This document shows, piece after piece, positions 21,680-31,900 of a stretch of 64,000 bases of DNA (position 1 is its first letter; each line of letters opens with the position of its first letter). Made by a program: the position numbers and the translations under genes. The notes under the pieces are model-generated. The model had not been told where the DNA came from and ran no database searches. It saw only the letters and a list, made by a program, of their open reading frames with translations. The stretch is from positions 1,000,001 through 1,064,000 of the forward strand of contig NC_060200.1 of assembly GCF_020623625.1 (NCBI RefSeq), in the 5' to 3' direction. The stretch comes from Saccharomycodes ludwigii (Eukaryota; Ascomycota; Saccharomycetes; Saccharomycodales; Saccharomycodaceae).

Positions 21680-22426
21680 TTAACTCATAACAATATCATT
21701 GTTACCATTGCTGCTACATATATCGCTTTCATCTTGATCTTGGTCGTATAAGGAATACTGCACTCCATTTATATCATCTAAATATATAGTATAGGAAGCA
21801 TTCAATTTTAATTCCTTATTAGTGGCATGCGCATTGTCCGTTCTATTGTGCTGGTGGCCATAATTCTGTTTGCCATAATAAATAGTATTGTCATTAAGTT
21901 TTGAATATCCCTCTAGCATGTAGTCTTCTATTTCATTATTAAATGAGTTTGATAGTGTCAATTGAGATGTTTTTGTTTGTTGAATTGGAATAGTAATGCT
22001 GTTGGTACTTTGGATATCGTTATTGATAGCAATATTATGAGGAACAGTAGTAGTACAACACTTGTTAGGTAATTTTATCTTCTTGTTGTTCATGGAATAT
22101 TCGGATAGATTATTGAAATTAAAAATGGGATTATGGTAAGTAGCAGGATTGCCAGTATGCGTTATTATTCTCTTTCTCTTTTTTTTATTATTAATGTTAG
22201 TTGTAGTATCATCATTATTTATTTTATAGGTTTGTGGAATTTGTGGATTATAATGGTGTTGCTGTTGGTGTTGTTGTTGTTGTTGTTGTTTCCATTTTAA
22301 AAATAGAAAATTCTCGGTGTCGGTGGTACCATTACTATTGCTGGCTTGCATATTATTGGAAGTATTATGAAAGAGACATTCGGTATTAGTAGTATTGTTG
22401 TTATATAGTGGTATTTCATATGTCAT
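21680..22426 (-). CDS. Unrecognised Asn/Gln-rich basic protein, possibly YJR056C-like by position
   Basis: A 248-residue frame with an ATG start and balanced composition outside its repeats. I do not recognise a family. Visible features are a Gln/His run (about residues 48-58, WKQQQQQQHQQQHH), a nuclear-localisation-like cluster KKKRKR (about 82-87), and a Thr/Asn-rich middle with the motif GNPATYHNPIFNF. The C-terminus is acidic (YDQDQDESDICSSNG). It lies where S. cerevisiae has the uncharacterised YJR056C (between CDC8 and HIT1). However, YJR056C converges with CDC8, whereas this gene is in tandem with it. Either the gene has been inverted or this is a different gene. It is probably coding; function is unknown. 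Confidence 0.6.
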   Translation of the reverse strand: MTYEIPLYNNNTTNTECLFHNTSNNMQASNSNGTTDTENFLFLKWKQQQQQQHQQQHHYNPQIPQTYKINNDDTTTNINNKKKRKRIITHTGNPATYHNPIFNFNNLSEYSMNNKKIKLPNKCCTTTVPHNIAINNDIQSTNSITIPIQQTKTSQLTLSNSFNNEIEDYMLEGYSKLNDNTIYYGKQNYGHQHNRTDNAHATNKELKLNASYTIYLDDINGVQYSLYDQDQDESDICSSNGNNDIVMS

Positions 22427-23522
22427 TCTACCTTTTTTTTTTTTTTTTTTTTTTCTTTCTTCTTTTCCCTTTCTTTAAAATATATATATTTATTTTATTG
22501 CAATGTTATCGTAAGTTGGTATAACGTAAGAGAGAGAAAGAAAAGAAAAAAAAAAAAAAAGAATAAAATGTGGATATATATATTTATTTAAACGTAAATC
22601 GTTTTTCTTTTTTTGTTTATTTATTTTATTTTATTTTTTTCCTTCTTTTTTCTTTTCCCTTTCAGTCCTTTTTAGCTTCTTATAAAACTTATGGTTAAAT
22701 TGTCAACTGACATTTTACCGAAAAAAAAAAAAAAAGAAAAAGTATATTTATTTATTTTCCATTCCAGCTCGAATAAATATTTATATTTATATTTTATTTT
22801 TCCATTCCCTTGAAGCATGTATAAGCCGAGAGATTCCTTTTTTGCTACTTCGGACTGACAATGACAAAAGCCACACCGATAGAAATGAAATGGTGTTTTA
22901 AAGGGCGGCTGCGAAGAGGGTGAGTTTATCGTCGATGAACGGGCGTTAAATCCAAAAGTTGCGGAGAGGGGCAGGAATGAGGGAGAGAGAAAGAGAAAAA
23001 GCACAGAATGACTCGTAGGATGTCAAAACAAGCGAGAGGGAAAAAGTAGGCATCTTTTAAACTGTGCTTAAAGATCTGAGCGCGTAGTTTGAAAGTTGGA
23101 TATTTTTATTTTAGTAAATAAAATCTCTCAGGCAAGGCTTTATTATTTTCTGCCAGATTTCATTTTATTTCCCCATTTTAAAAAACAAATTGCATTGTTG
23201 TTATTTATATTTTAAAAGCCTTTACAGCAATAAATTATACCACTCAATCTTGTTTGTTTTTCTTTTCTTTCCTTATTACTTAACATCCCCTTCAAATTGA
23301 TGAAATTAGATCTCAAAGTTTGTTCATTAATTAATAAATAAATGTATATATATATATATATATATATCTTTTTTTTTTCTTTTCTTTTTATTTTTCCTTT
23401 TTTTCTTCTTTTTGTTTTCTCTTCTCTTCTCTTCTCTTCTCTTCTCTTCTCTTCTCTTCTCTTCTCTTCTCTTTTCATCACTAATTGCCAAAACAAAGCA
23501 ACCAACAACCAATACATAAACC
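22427..23522. other. Intergenic upstream of SUR7 with a GC-richer island
   Basis: Starts with T-rich and A-rich runs (22433-22455, 22541-22560). A compositional island follows at about 22800-23095 whose G content is clearly above its surroundings, with purine-rich blocks such as GCGGAGAGGGGCAGGAATG. Then come a TA repeat (about 23345-23367) and a CTTCT pentanucleotide array. I see no convincing gene; a 110-codon minus-strand frame crosses the island but resembles no known protein. Confidence 0.6.
23421..23470 (+). repeat. CTTCT pentanucleotide array in the SUR7 leader/promoter
   Basis: Ten perfect CTTCT units ending 52 bases before the SUR7 ATG, preceded by T/C-rich sequence and a TA repeat. 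Such one-strand pyrimidine tracts at yeast promoters are bound by GAGA-like factors or sit in the 5' leader. Its nearness to the ATG makes a leader location likely. Confidence 0.9.
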
Positions 23523-24482
23523 ATGATTAACAAACATGTTGAACGTGCCAATAGAGTAATTACAGTATTATTTTATTTGGGTTCCACTTTATTATTTATA
23601 TTACTTATCCTATCAGGCTCAATAAACCATTTCCCAATCAACAAGTTTTATTGGTTATCAGCAAATACTTCAAACATTCCAGGAGCCCCATATGATATCT
23701 CTAGATGGACGTTTTGGGGGTTATGTGCTGAGAAAAATGATAAAAATGTTTGTTCAAACTATCTATCACCAGCCTACCCTATCTCTCCAAAGGATAATTT
23801 TGATACCACTACAAACTTACCACCTTCATTTGTAAGCAACAGATCAACTTATTTTTATTTGACTAGATTTGATTTTGTATTTTTCTGGCTAGGTTTGATT
23901 TTCACCGGTGTCAACACTATTTTATACATTTTCACCTTTTGCTCGTATTCTTTTACTAAGGTTGTTTGGTTTTTACAAATTTTGGCCTCTGTCTTCACCA
24001 TATCAGCAGTTTGTATGCAAACCGCTGCTGTTGCTATGGCCAAAAATGCTTTCAAAAATTATGGAGATGATGTCTCTATCGGTCCTGCTTTAATGGGTAT
24101 TTCATGGGCCATTCTATTTTTAACTATTTGTTTGTTTTTCATGACAGGCGGTACATTTATTAAAAAAGGATACAAACACCACCAAAACTATGTAGAGATG
24201 TCTAAATATAAGGAAGATGCGTTAAAGTACCAACAGTATATGAATTCAACAAAACCAATAAATACTGATAACGCTAGTAATCCTACGGACCCTTATAGCT
24301 TGCCAAGCACCTACGATGAAGGTTATCAACAACAAAATGCTGAAAAACAACAACAACAACAACCTGTTGATATTATCCAAAAATCTGCTGGTGTTATTCA
24401 ACAAAATCCAAAAAGTAGTGTAAAGTTTTTTCACTTTAAAAAAACTAAAAAAATTCCCCATAATGATGACGGATCTGTGTAA
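23523..24482 (+). CDS. SUR7: Eisosome/MCC membrane protein of the Sur7 family
   Basis: Four-span plasma-membrane protein of eisosome-associated MCC domains. Membrane segments are at about residues 14-36, 115-137, 146-170 and 186-208. The first extracellular loop carries the family pattern around RWTFWGLCAEKND with a second Cys (VCSNY). The C-terminal tail (about 110 residues) is cytoplasmic, Gln-rich and ends with basic residues and DDGSV. The length of 319 is close to 302 in S. cerevisiae. Adjacency to GAL80 in the same orientation repeats YML052W-YML051W, which favours SUR7 over the relatives FMP45 and YNL194C. The start is the first ATG after the CTTCT array. Confidence 0.93.
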   Translation: MINKHVERANRVITVLFYLGSTLLFILLILSGSINHFPINKFYWLSANTSNIPGAPYDISRWTFWGLCAEKNDKNVCSNYLSPAYPISPKDNFDTTTNLPPSFVSNRSTYFYLTRFDFVFFWLGLIFTGVNTILYIFTFCSYSFTKVVWFLQILASVFTISAVCMQTAAVAMAKNAFKNYGDDVSIGPALMGISWAILFLTICLFFMTGGTFIKKGYKHHQNYVEMSKYKEDALKYQQYMNSTKPINTDNASNPTDPYSLPSTYDEGYQQQNAEKQQQQQPVDIIQKSAGVIQQNPKSSVKFFHFKKTKKIPHNDDGSV

Positions 24483-24941
24483 ATGGAAAATATTACCAAT
24501 TGTTTTATTGAATATATTTGTTGTCTCAGCAAATATTATTCCTTAACATTTTTCTTTTTTTTTTTTTTTATACTTCAATTCTACTTTTATTATTAATAGC
24601 TTTTTATTTTATTTTATATTATTTATTTTTTTTTTGTAACTCATTGATATAAAAAATACGCAGTTTAATAATTATTTACTTTAGAAAATTTGGATATGGT
24701 GATATTAATTACTTTAACATTGACAATTTTCTTTTATTATTTGCTCGAATTCATTATTGATAAAAAAACAAAAAGTAAAATAATCTGGAATGGTTGGTGC
24801 AACAAGTTAAGTTAGCATTATAATGATTTAATCTTAATGGCTACGAATATCGTTACAAATAAAACAAAACTTATTTTCATATGCATATATTTTTTTTTTT
24901 CTTTCTTTCTTTCTTTCCGGGCTTTTCAAGCTATGTTATTT

Positions 24942-24972
<31 letters not shown>

Positions 24973-25284
24973 TTTAAATGTGCACGTACACGTATTGATT
25001 TTTTTTTTTTTATTATTTTTTCTTTTGTTCTTATATTTATTACTATTGTAAATATCTTTAGTTCTTCTTTTCTCTTTGAATAGTTAAATAAAGATAATTG
25101 ATTATATTATAAAGAAGTTTTCCTTTTTCTATTCCATCTCCTTTACTATACTTCAATTCTATCATATAATAAAAGTCCATTTCATACTATTGTTCAATTT
25201 TAAAGATCCCTTTTTTTAAAGGAAAAAAAAAAAAAAAAAAATAGTTGGTTCCATTTAAATAAGATATATGGAATAAACAAAACC
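24483..25284. other. Intergenic: SUR7 3' region and GAL80 promoter
   Basis: No gene seen. It contains a CTTT repeat (about 24900-24917), a T27 run (24943-24969) and an A18 run shortly before GAL80 (about 25223-25241). I looked for the Gal4 site CGG-N11-CCG and found none; the only CGG is in the CCGGGC at about 24917. Confidence 0.65.
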
Positions 25285-26772
25285 ATGCCTCATCTTAGCA
25301 CTGATAACAATGTGGATAACGGTAGTATTATGTCACAACAAATAAGGGTCGGTTTTATTGGTTTATCAGGTAATAAAGGATGGGCAGTTAAATCGCATTA
25401 CTTGGCTATAAAACAATTACAGAAAGATTATAGAATTACCGCATTGTTAAACTCAACATTAGAATCATCACGAAAAACTATTGGCGATTTGCAATTGGAT
25501 CCCGGAACTTGTAAACCATTTGGTAATGATATAATTAAATTTGCCCAATATGACCAAATAGATTTAATCGTGGTTAGTGTCAAGGTACCTGAGCACTATA
25601 AAATATGTATGGATTTACTAGAAAATAAACCCAACGGGGGTAAAGGTTTCAAAATATTATATGTCGAGTGGAGTTTGGGGAATGGACTAAACGAAGCCCA
25701 AAAAATATATGACAAAGCTTCGGAAGTTGGTGTACAAGGTATCATATGTTTACAAGGTAGGTATTCTCCGTATATCCTAAGGGCTAAGGAATTAATTAAT
25801 AACGGCGGAATCGGTGAAATAAACTGTATTGAGATTAGTGCTAACGGAGGTTGGTATGGTTATGAAAGACCAATTAAATCACCCAGTTATTTATACGATT
25901 TGAAAAGTGGTACCAATTTAATTACTATTGCATTTGCGCATACCATAGATCTAATCCAATATATAACAGGCTCTTATTTTAATAATATATCTTCCATGAT
26001 CTTCAACAACATATCGGAACAAGAACTAGTGGATGAACACGGCAAACCAACTGGACAGTTTGTGAAAAAGACCGTTCCGGATCATTTATTGTTCCAAGGT
26101 TCTTTAATTGAAGGAAATGTTCCTGTTAGCTGCAGTTTTAAAGGTGGTACTCCCCAAAAAAAATTTACAAAAAATTTAGTTATAGACATACATGGTACCA
26201 AAGGTGATTTGAAAATTGAAGGCGATGCTGGTTTCCCTGAGATCTCGAACTTGGTTTTATATTTTTGTGGTATTAGACATACTTTATCACCAGATAGTGC
26301 TAATAATAGCACCGACAAAGATAACGCATCATTAAGTTCATCGTACAATAACAATACCTATTTTAAAATAAAAAATCAAAACACTTTTAATGGGGAAGAT
26401 GTGGAAAAAGCTGATACTGCAAGCCAATATCCCTGCAAAAAAAGGCGCATAGTCTCCTTTCAAAGAGATAACAGTAGCACCAATAATAACGTGGATCAAA
26501 CAGTTGAAGTTTATCATTTAAGAAATTATAATCCTGTGGTGGGAAATATAATGAGAGTGTACGAAGCAATTACCAAATATTACAGGAATGAGGGAATTCA
26601 TAGATCAGGCGATCAAGAAAATGATAGTATCAAGTTATTTGATGCTCAAAAAATGAATAATCATGGATTTCCAACTTTTAAAGATGCTTTGATTTTACAT
26701 AGACTAATAGAGAATGTTTTTGAAAGTAGTAAGGATCATAAAACTGTAAATGTGTCACACATAGATGAGTAA
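25285..26772 (+). CDS. GAL80: Galactose regulon repressor Gal80
   Basis: Repressor that binds the Gal4 activation domain and releases it when Gal1/Gal3 binds galactose and ATP. It is built on a glucose-fructose oxidoreductase fold. The N-terminal Rossmann region has VGFIGLSGNKGWAVKSHYL (about 23-41). Strongly conserved blocks follow: EWSLGNG, LQGRYSPYILRAKELI, NGGWYGYERPIKSPSYLYD, PDHLLFQGSL, VPVSCSFKGG, KNLVIDIHGTKGDLK and, near the end, GFPTFKDALILHRLIENVF. At 495 residues it is about 60 longer than S. cerevisiae Gal80. The excess is a Ser/Asn/Asp-rich insertion (about 333-409) plus a slightly longer N-terminus. The neighbours SUR7, AIM32 and RSE1 are as on S. cerevisiae chromosome XIII. 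Confidence 0.97.
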   Translation: MPHLSTDNNVDNGSIMSQQIRVGFIGLSGNKGWAVKSHYLAIKQLQKDYRITALLNSTLESSRKTIGDLQLDPGTCKPFGNDIIKFAQYDQIDLIVVSVKVPEHYKICMDLLENKPNGGKGFKILYVEWSLGNGLNEAQKIYDKASEVGVQGIICLQGRYSPYILRAKELINNGGIGEINCIEISANGGWYGYERPIKSPSYLYDLKSGTNLITIAFAHTIDLIQYITGSYFNNISSMIFNNISEQELVDEHGKPTGQFVKKTVPDHLLFQGSLIEGNVPVSCSFKGGTPQKKFTKNLVIDIHGTKGDLKIEGDAGFPEISNLVLYFCGIRHTLSPDSANNSTDKDNASLSSSYNNNTYFKIKNQNTFNGEDVEKADTASQYPCKKRRIVSFQRDNSSTNNNVDQTVEVYHLRNYNPVVGNIMRVYEAITKYYRNEGIHRSGDQENDSIKLFDAQKMNNHGFPTFKDALILHRLIENVFESSKDHKTVNVSHIDE

Positions 26773-26805
26773 ATATTTATTTATTTATTTATTTATTTAT
26801 TTATT
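26773..26805. repeat. ATTT tetranucleotide repeat after GAL80
   Basis: About eight ATTT units starting at the GAL80 stop codon, followed by T/C runs. This is the convergent 3' region shared with HIT1; A/T-rich polyadenylation signals are likely here. Confidence 0.8.
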
Positions 26806-26876
26806 TTTTCTTTTTTTCTTTTTTTTTTCTTTTTTTTTTTCTTTTTTTCACCTTTTATAAATTGGATATTTAATAT

Positions 26877-27335
26877 TTAATTAAAAAGTTTTTGTGATGC
26901 TAACTGACAAAATTCTTCTACCGCCTCATTATGATGAATACCACCCACTCTTAACGTGTTTAAATATTCTATAGCTAAATCCCTTTTGGCTTCATTATCC
27001 GTTATCCCTGCTCCATTTTGGATGGTTAATATTCTGTAAACTTTGTGTAAATGATATTTTACTGCGTTGTACGTTAAAAGTTCTTGCAACTCTTTTGAAT
27101 TTTCCAAAATTGTATTATACTCAGGAGTTTGTGAACAGTTTAATGTGTTTTCCTTTTTATTATCCTGAACGAGTTCTTGGTTTGTATCCGGTATTTTCTC
27201 TTTCGGATCTTCTTTTTGTTTATGCTGGTCATCTAGTCGGTGTAATTTAAAGCAGTTGATTGAACAATATTTTATTTTACATTGGGGACATTTATATTTT
27301 GATTCTGTTTGATTACATACTTCGCAATTAGCCAT
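26877..27335 (-). CDS. HIT1: Zf-HIT box C/D snoRNP assembly factor
   Basis: Zinc-finger HIT protein that with Rsa1 assists assembly of box C/D snoRNPs; in S. cerevisiae it is needed for growth at high temperature. Residues 4-40 hold the treble-clef pattern: CEVC, CPQC, YCSINCFKLHRLDDQH. The rest is helical, with a conserved C-terminal part (LLTYNAVKYHLHKVYRIL onward). It has 152 residues against 164 in S. cerevisiae. Its place in one block with the tRNA-Arg(CCU) gene and KCH1 repeats the S. cerevisiae chromosome X arrangement. The first ATG (27335) begins right at the zinc finger, as expected. Confidence 0.93.
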   Translation of the reverse strand: MANCEVCNQTESKYKCPQCKIKYCSINCFKLHRLDDQHKQKEDPKEKIPDTNQELVQDNKKENTLNCSQTPEYNTILENSKELQELLTYNAVKYHLHKVYRILTIQNGAGITDNEAKRDLAIEYLNTLRVGGIHHNEAVEEFCQLASQKLFN

Positions 27336-27818
27336 CGTTCTATGTTACTGTGTGGTTTGTTAAGCTAATATATAAAATCCAGTTATCTTGTTTTTTTTTC
27401 CTTTTTCTTTTTTCTTTTTTTTTTTTGCATCTTAGCAAATTGAATTAAAAAAAGTAGCAAATAATTACAAAAAAAAATTGATTTGACTATTAGAATAATT
27501 AAAAAAAAAGAAGCTATTTATATCCGCTGATTTCCGGTTAACTCCAACACAGAAAAGAAAAAGAAAGAAAAAAAAGTTCCATTTTTTGTTAATTCTTATA
27601 TTTGCAGTTAATCTCACCAAGATATTCAAACAGTAAATAATCAAAAACAGACCTATTTAATAACAACAACAAAAAAAAAAAAAAAAAAAAAAAAAAATGA
27701 TACCATCGATAATAAAACATTCATCCCCAATTTTCACTCTCTATTAAAAAATTATCAAGTCAATGTTAATCCAATAATCATACAAAAACCAATCCCAGTA
27801 CATCTATCAGCTATACTT
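27336..27818. other. Divergent promoter between HIT1 and AIM32
   Basis: No gene seen. It contains T/C runs next to HIT1 and an A27 run (27671-27697). An ATG right after the A run opens a frame of only 16 codons. Confidence 0.65.
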
Positions 27819-28868
27819 ATGTCCAAACCCCTTCTTAATTCAACACGCAAGTTGTTTTCAACAAGTTTACCATTATTCTTGAATGGTACTAAAGAGCCCC
27901 TATTCAATAATAGATATAATTTTATATCTATAAAAAGGGGGGAAAGTGATATTGATCTTAACAGATTGACTCTCCAATGCAATTGTTTTTTAGATGAATT
28001 GGATAAAAAGTCAGGGTTTTCAGTTGAGCGACTAAATTTGCTACAACACCAAGAAAAATATGAAAAGGATGAATCGGTAATTACTAGTCAAATTCCATTC
28101 TATAATAAGCATCTATTGCTACTTACTCCGCCAAATTCATATAATTATTGGAACTCTAGGATTGAATCAGATTCTAACTGGCCATATTCTTCAATTGGTC
28201 ACCTAAAGCAAAAGTTATTGAAAAGTGGCGTTCTAGGCAAAGGTTTATTGATTAACGCTATTTCGATGGAAAACTATGACAATATTCCCTCGATTGATTT
28301 TAAAGAATATGCTAATTTTTTATCTATTCCTGAGATGAAACTATACTCTATCAACGTATCTCAACTTGATTCATTTGACAACTTTTTAATAAAACAATAT
28401 AAAAAAATTGGCCAAGCTACTGATATTGATTCCAAAGTTTATAATCCATTCATTATTGAGAAGAAGGAGGTAATTGGAAACAAAGATAATACTCTGGATA
28501 ACCCTGATATTCAATTTAAAGTTGGTCATTTCAACCTAAATAAGGGGTTGATTTTAGTTTGTGGGCATAAAAAAAGGGATTCGAGATGTGGTTACATAGC
28601 ACCATATATTATCGACGAATTAAAAAGGTCAGACTTAAATAATTATCACATTGGTGTTATTTCACATATTGGTGGTCATAAATATGCTGGCAACTTAATA
28701 ATTTACAAGTTTAACAATTTTAGTATTACTAAGAATAGTAATCCTAATATTGATGGCATTTGGCTTAAACAAGTATATCCTCAATTCATTAAAACTATTA
28801 TTGACAATATTGAACAAAATAATATTATTAAGGAATTATATAGAGGATTATATACCTCCTATAAATAG
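27819..28868 (+). CDS. AIM32: Mitochondrial thioredoxin-like [2Fe-2S] protein Aim32
   Basis: Sucrase/ferredoxin-like family protein; in S. cerevisiae Aim32 is a mitochondrial Fe-S protein linked to redox quality control of imported proteins. The N-terminus MSKPLLNSTRKLFSTSL is a typical presequence (basic, hydroxylated, no acids). The C-terminal ferredoxin-like domain shows the ligand motifs VCGHKKRDSRCG (about residue 247) and HIGGHKYAGN (about 287). The 349 residues compare with 311 in S. cerevisiae. It lies between GAL80 and RSE1 as YML050W does and ends 64 bases from the RSE1 stop (convergent). Confidence 0.92.
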   Translation: MSKPLLNSTRKLFSTSLPLFLNGTKEPLFNNRYNFISIKRGESDIDLNRLTLQCNCFLDELDKKSGFSVERLNLLQHQEKYEKDESVITSQIPFYNKHLLLLTPPNSYNYWNSRIESDSNWPYSSIGHLKQKLLKSGVLGKGLLINAISMENYDNIPSIDFKEYANFLSIPEMKLYSINVSQLDSFDNFLIKQYKKIGQATDIDSKVYNPFIIEKKEVIGNKDNTLDNPDIQFKVGHFNLNKGLILVCGHKKRDSRCGYIAPYIIDELKRSDLNNYHIGVISHIGGHKYAGNLIIYKFNNFSITKNSNPNIDGIWLKQVYPQFIKTIIDNIEQNNIIKELYRGLYTSYK

Positions 28869-28932
28869 TAACAATATATAAAACATATTATAAGCCTGCG
28901 TAAATAAAAAAAAAATATGTGTATAAAAACTT

Positions 28933-31900
28933 CTATATAACATGCATTTTAAAATCATTCAAGAATTTTAAAATTTCAGCAACAGTTAAGCCCTCATTCT
29001 CTGCTGTATATTCGTTATTCATTTGTGTAACTACTTGTTCTTTGATACTTGGTGCTAACCTCCAAAACTCATTACAATAATCACCATCAAAGGTGTTCCT
29101 AACCGGTCCATAATAACCTCTATACATTAAATGGTTTCTACCTGAATAAAATATTTTAAATTCGTGTTTTAAATCTATTATTCTTAAGGAAGACTCCAAA
29201 GTTTTCAACATGCGCACCTCATTTTCGGTCAATAGCGGCGCAAGTACACCTATGGTCCCTTGCAAACAAGTATACACAATAACGTTACGATTAGACATAT
29301 TGGCCAAATCAACTATGTGGAAAGATGTTACTATGTCATTCAAAAAATATTGGGTGAGTAATTGTAACTTTAATGGACAAACATATATATTTGGTTTATT
29401 TTCATCAAATGCCTTATTATAGATACCAACATTATTAGTATAGGGATTGAAGGGGAAGTTCTTTATTAGAAAAACTTCAATATCTTCCACATCGTCAGGC
29501 AGTCTTAAACAATAAACGTTACCAAACTTATCAGAACCAATAACTGTTCTCGCATCTAAAAATTTCACCTGAATAACATGTCTTTTCATCACATCATCAG
29601 CCAATGGCAAAAAGACATTCCAGTCTTCATGATATTGATAAAAGGTGACACTTTCCTTAATGTCACCTATAACAATCCTACTATTTTGGAAAGTGTCTAA
29701 ACAAGTAACTTTGGTTATTGAGGGTGTGGTAAAAGTAATAGATTTTTTTAGCAACTGTTTCTTACCAAGCCCATACAAAACCAATACATTGTGAACAGAT
29801 ACCAATAATTTTTCTCTAAATGACCCCATTGCATAAATCCGGTCTTCCACCAAAGTATCATGCAAAAATATCATTGCAATTTTTTTTTTAGAAGTTATTT
29901 GGAAAGTCTTCAAGTATCCATTTTTACTCGATATAAATAAATATTTGTTACCTGCTATTTTCGTTATGTGTGCACATAATGCAACAGTATTTTCTACTAC
30001 AACTTCTCCTACCACCTTAGATCCCATAAGCATTCCAAGCCATAATTTTCCATCTTCAAAGTTTTCAAGCTTGTAATAAAGCTTATTGTTATCCAGGTCT
30101 TTTAGTAAGAAACCTCGTTTTAATTTGCCAACTGTACTCTTGGTGCGACCATTCTCTTCCTCATCAAAAGTTTTATCATAAATGTTAGTAACAAATTCGT
30201 TATCAGTTGTGATATTCTGTTCCTGAATATCTGACAATTTCCCAATAATCATTGCACCTTGTGGTGTAATAGAGCAAATACCATTCCTTTTAACCTCCAT
30301 GGTTTTAAAAGAAACATTTTTTTTCAAATTTTTCTCATATAAAATAGGTCTTATTATTATTTCGTCGTCAGGACCAACATAAGAAAGCCATGATTTATTT
30401 GAAGTAATAATGATACATGGTCTATTCGCTTGTTCTTCCTCGTCCTCCTCCTTCTCTTCTTCTTCTTCTTCTTCTTCTTCTTCTTCTTCTTCTTCTTCTT
30501 CTTCTTCTTCTCCTTCTTCATTCCTGATCAAATACTTAATATCTATCATATCTATAAAAGATAACAATGCTGGTCTAGAACCCATGAATTTATTCCTAAC
30601 GTCAAACAAAGAACCATCAAATTTGCTTATTTTTGAACAGATATAAACACCAGAATGAAGACCCAGATGTAAAGAAAGATAACTACCACTGTTACTATCA
30701 ACAATTATATTGGATACACAAAAAGAACTTAAAGATTGCATAGCAACCATTTCCAAAAAAGTGTCCTCATCCTGTGCCTTCAAACTATAAATTTTCACCA
30801 AAGTTTCCTCTTTCTCATTACCATCAACCCGTTTATAAGTTACCACGGACATATAATCACATCTAAATTGAGTCGAGACCAATGCAATAGAGGAAATACA
30901 CCCATCGGTGTTTCCATCATCATCTTCTATATGATCTTGAAACTCATTTAATGACTCATTTCGATCCATCTCAAAGTAAACAATTTCATTATTGGACAAT
31001 GCAACAACTAGTTGTGTTGTTGAAGTAGACGCTGCAACAATCTTAACACCAGCTGGAGGATACCACCTCAACTTTGCAGTAAATTTGTTATACTCCAAAT
31101 TGTGTGTGATTTGTAATACTAAATTGTTAGTAACTTGCAAAATTGATTTTAGTCCCATATGTGATATAAGCAAAGTTTTTTCTTCTTGTAATATAAAGGG
31201 GAATTCTTCCTCACCTTCACCCCTTCCTAGCTCTTCAATAGAACCATTGTTAATAGTTAATATACTTAGTGAGTGTTGAAAACCGAAAAACAGTAACTTA
31301 GTCAAAGGCTTGCCTTTAGAACTAGTGTTCTTAATAGACCAAAGGTTTTCAGGTGTGGTTGGTAAATCGGTGGATATCACTTCTGACCAGTTGATGCCAC
31401 ATTGAATAAGCTCAGATTCAAATCCGTGCGTGATTAAACTTAGCGGAGTGTTATTATTTACAATTGACGAGCAAATTGGATTTGCGGAACATTTGATTGA
31501 ATCCAATATTGACAAATTTTTTAACTTTCCATGCCTTGTAAAAGTGCTGCGCTCCTCAGCAGTAACATCGCCCAAACTTTCAAACTGATATAAAGTTGGT
31601 GCACCATATTCTGGAACATTAAACAATGTACCATTTTTCAAAATATGCAAGTTAAAACTCAACGGAAGGGTGTCAAAGTAATCTAAATGCAAAATAATTG
31701 AATTTTCATTAATATTCCCATCAATAACTAGCTTAAAAATATCACCCAGATTTGTCTGTAATAAAAGAAAAAAACTATTTTTCAATCTTTGAGTGGATCC
31801 ACAAACTATTTTAGGAATAACACCGCTGGAGTCCTTGGGTATGGAAATTTCAACAAATTTACCCAACCTGTTGAAACAATCTAGTAATCTGATTTTACCA

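Noticed and set aside
22672-23004. 110-codon minus-strand frame over the GC-richer island
   Set aside because: Half of it is Phe/Lys/Tyr low complexity from A/T runs and I see no recognisable family; the island itself is kept as an observation.
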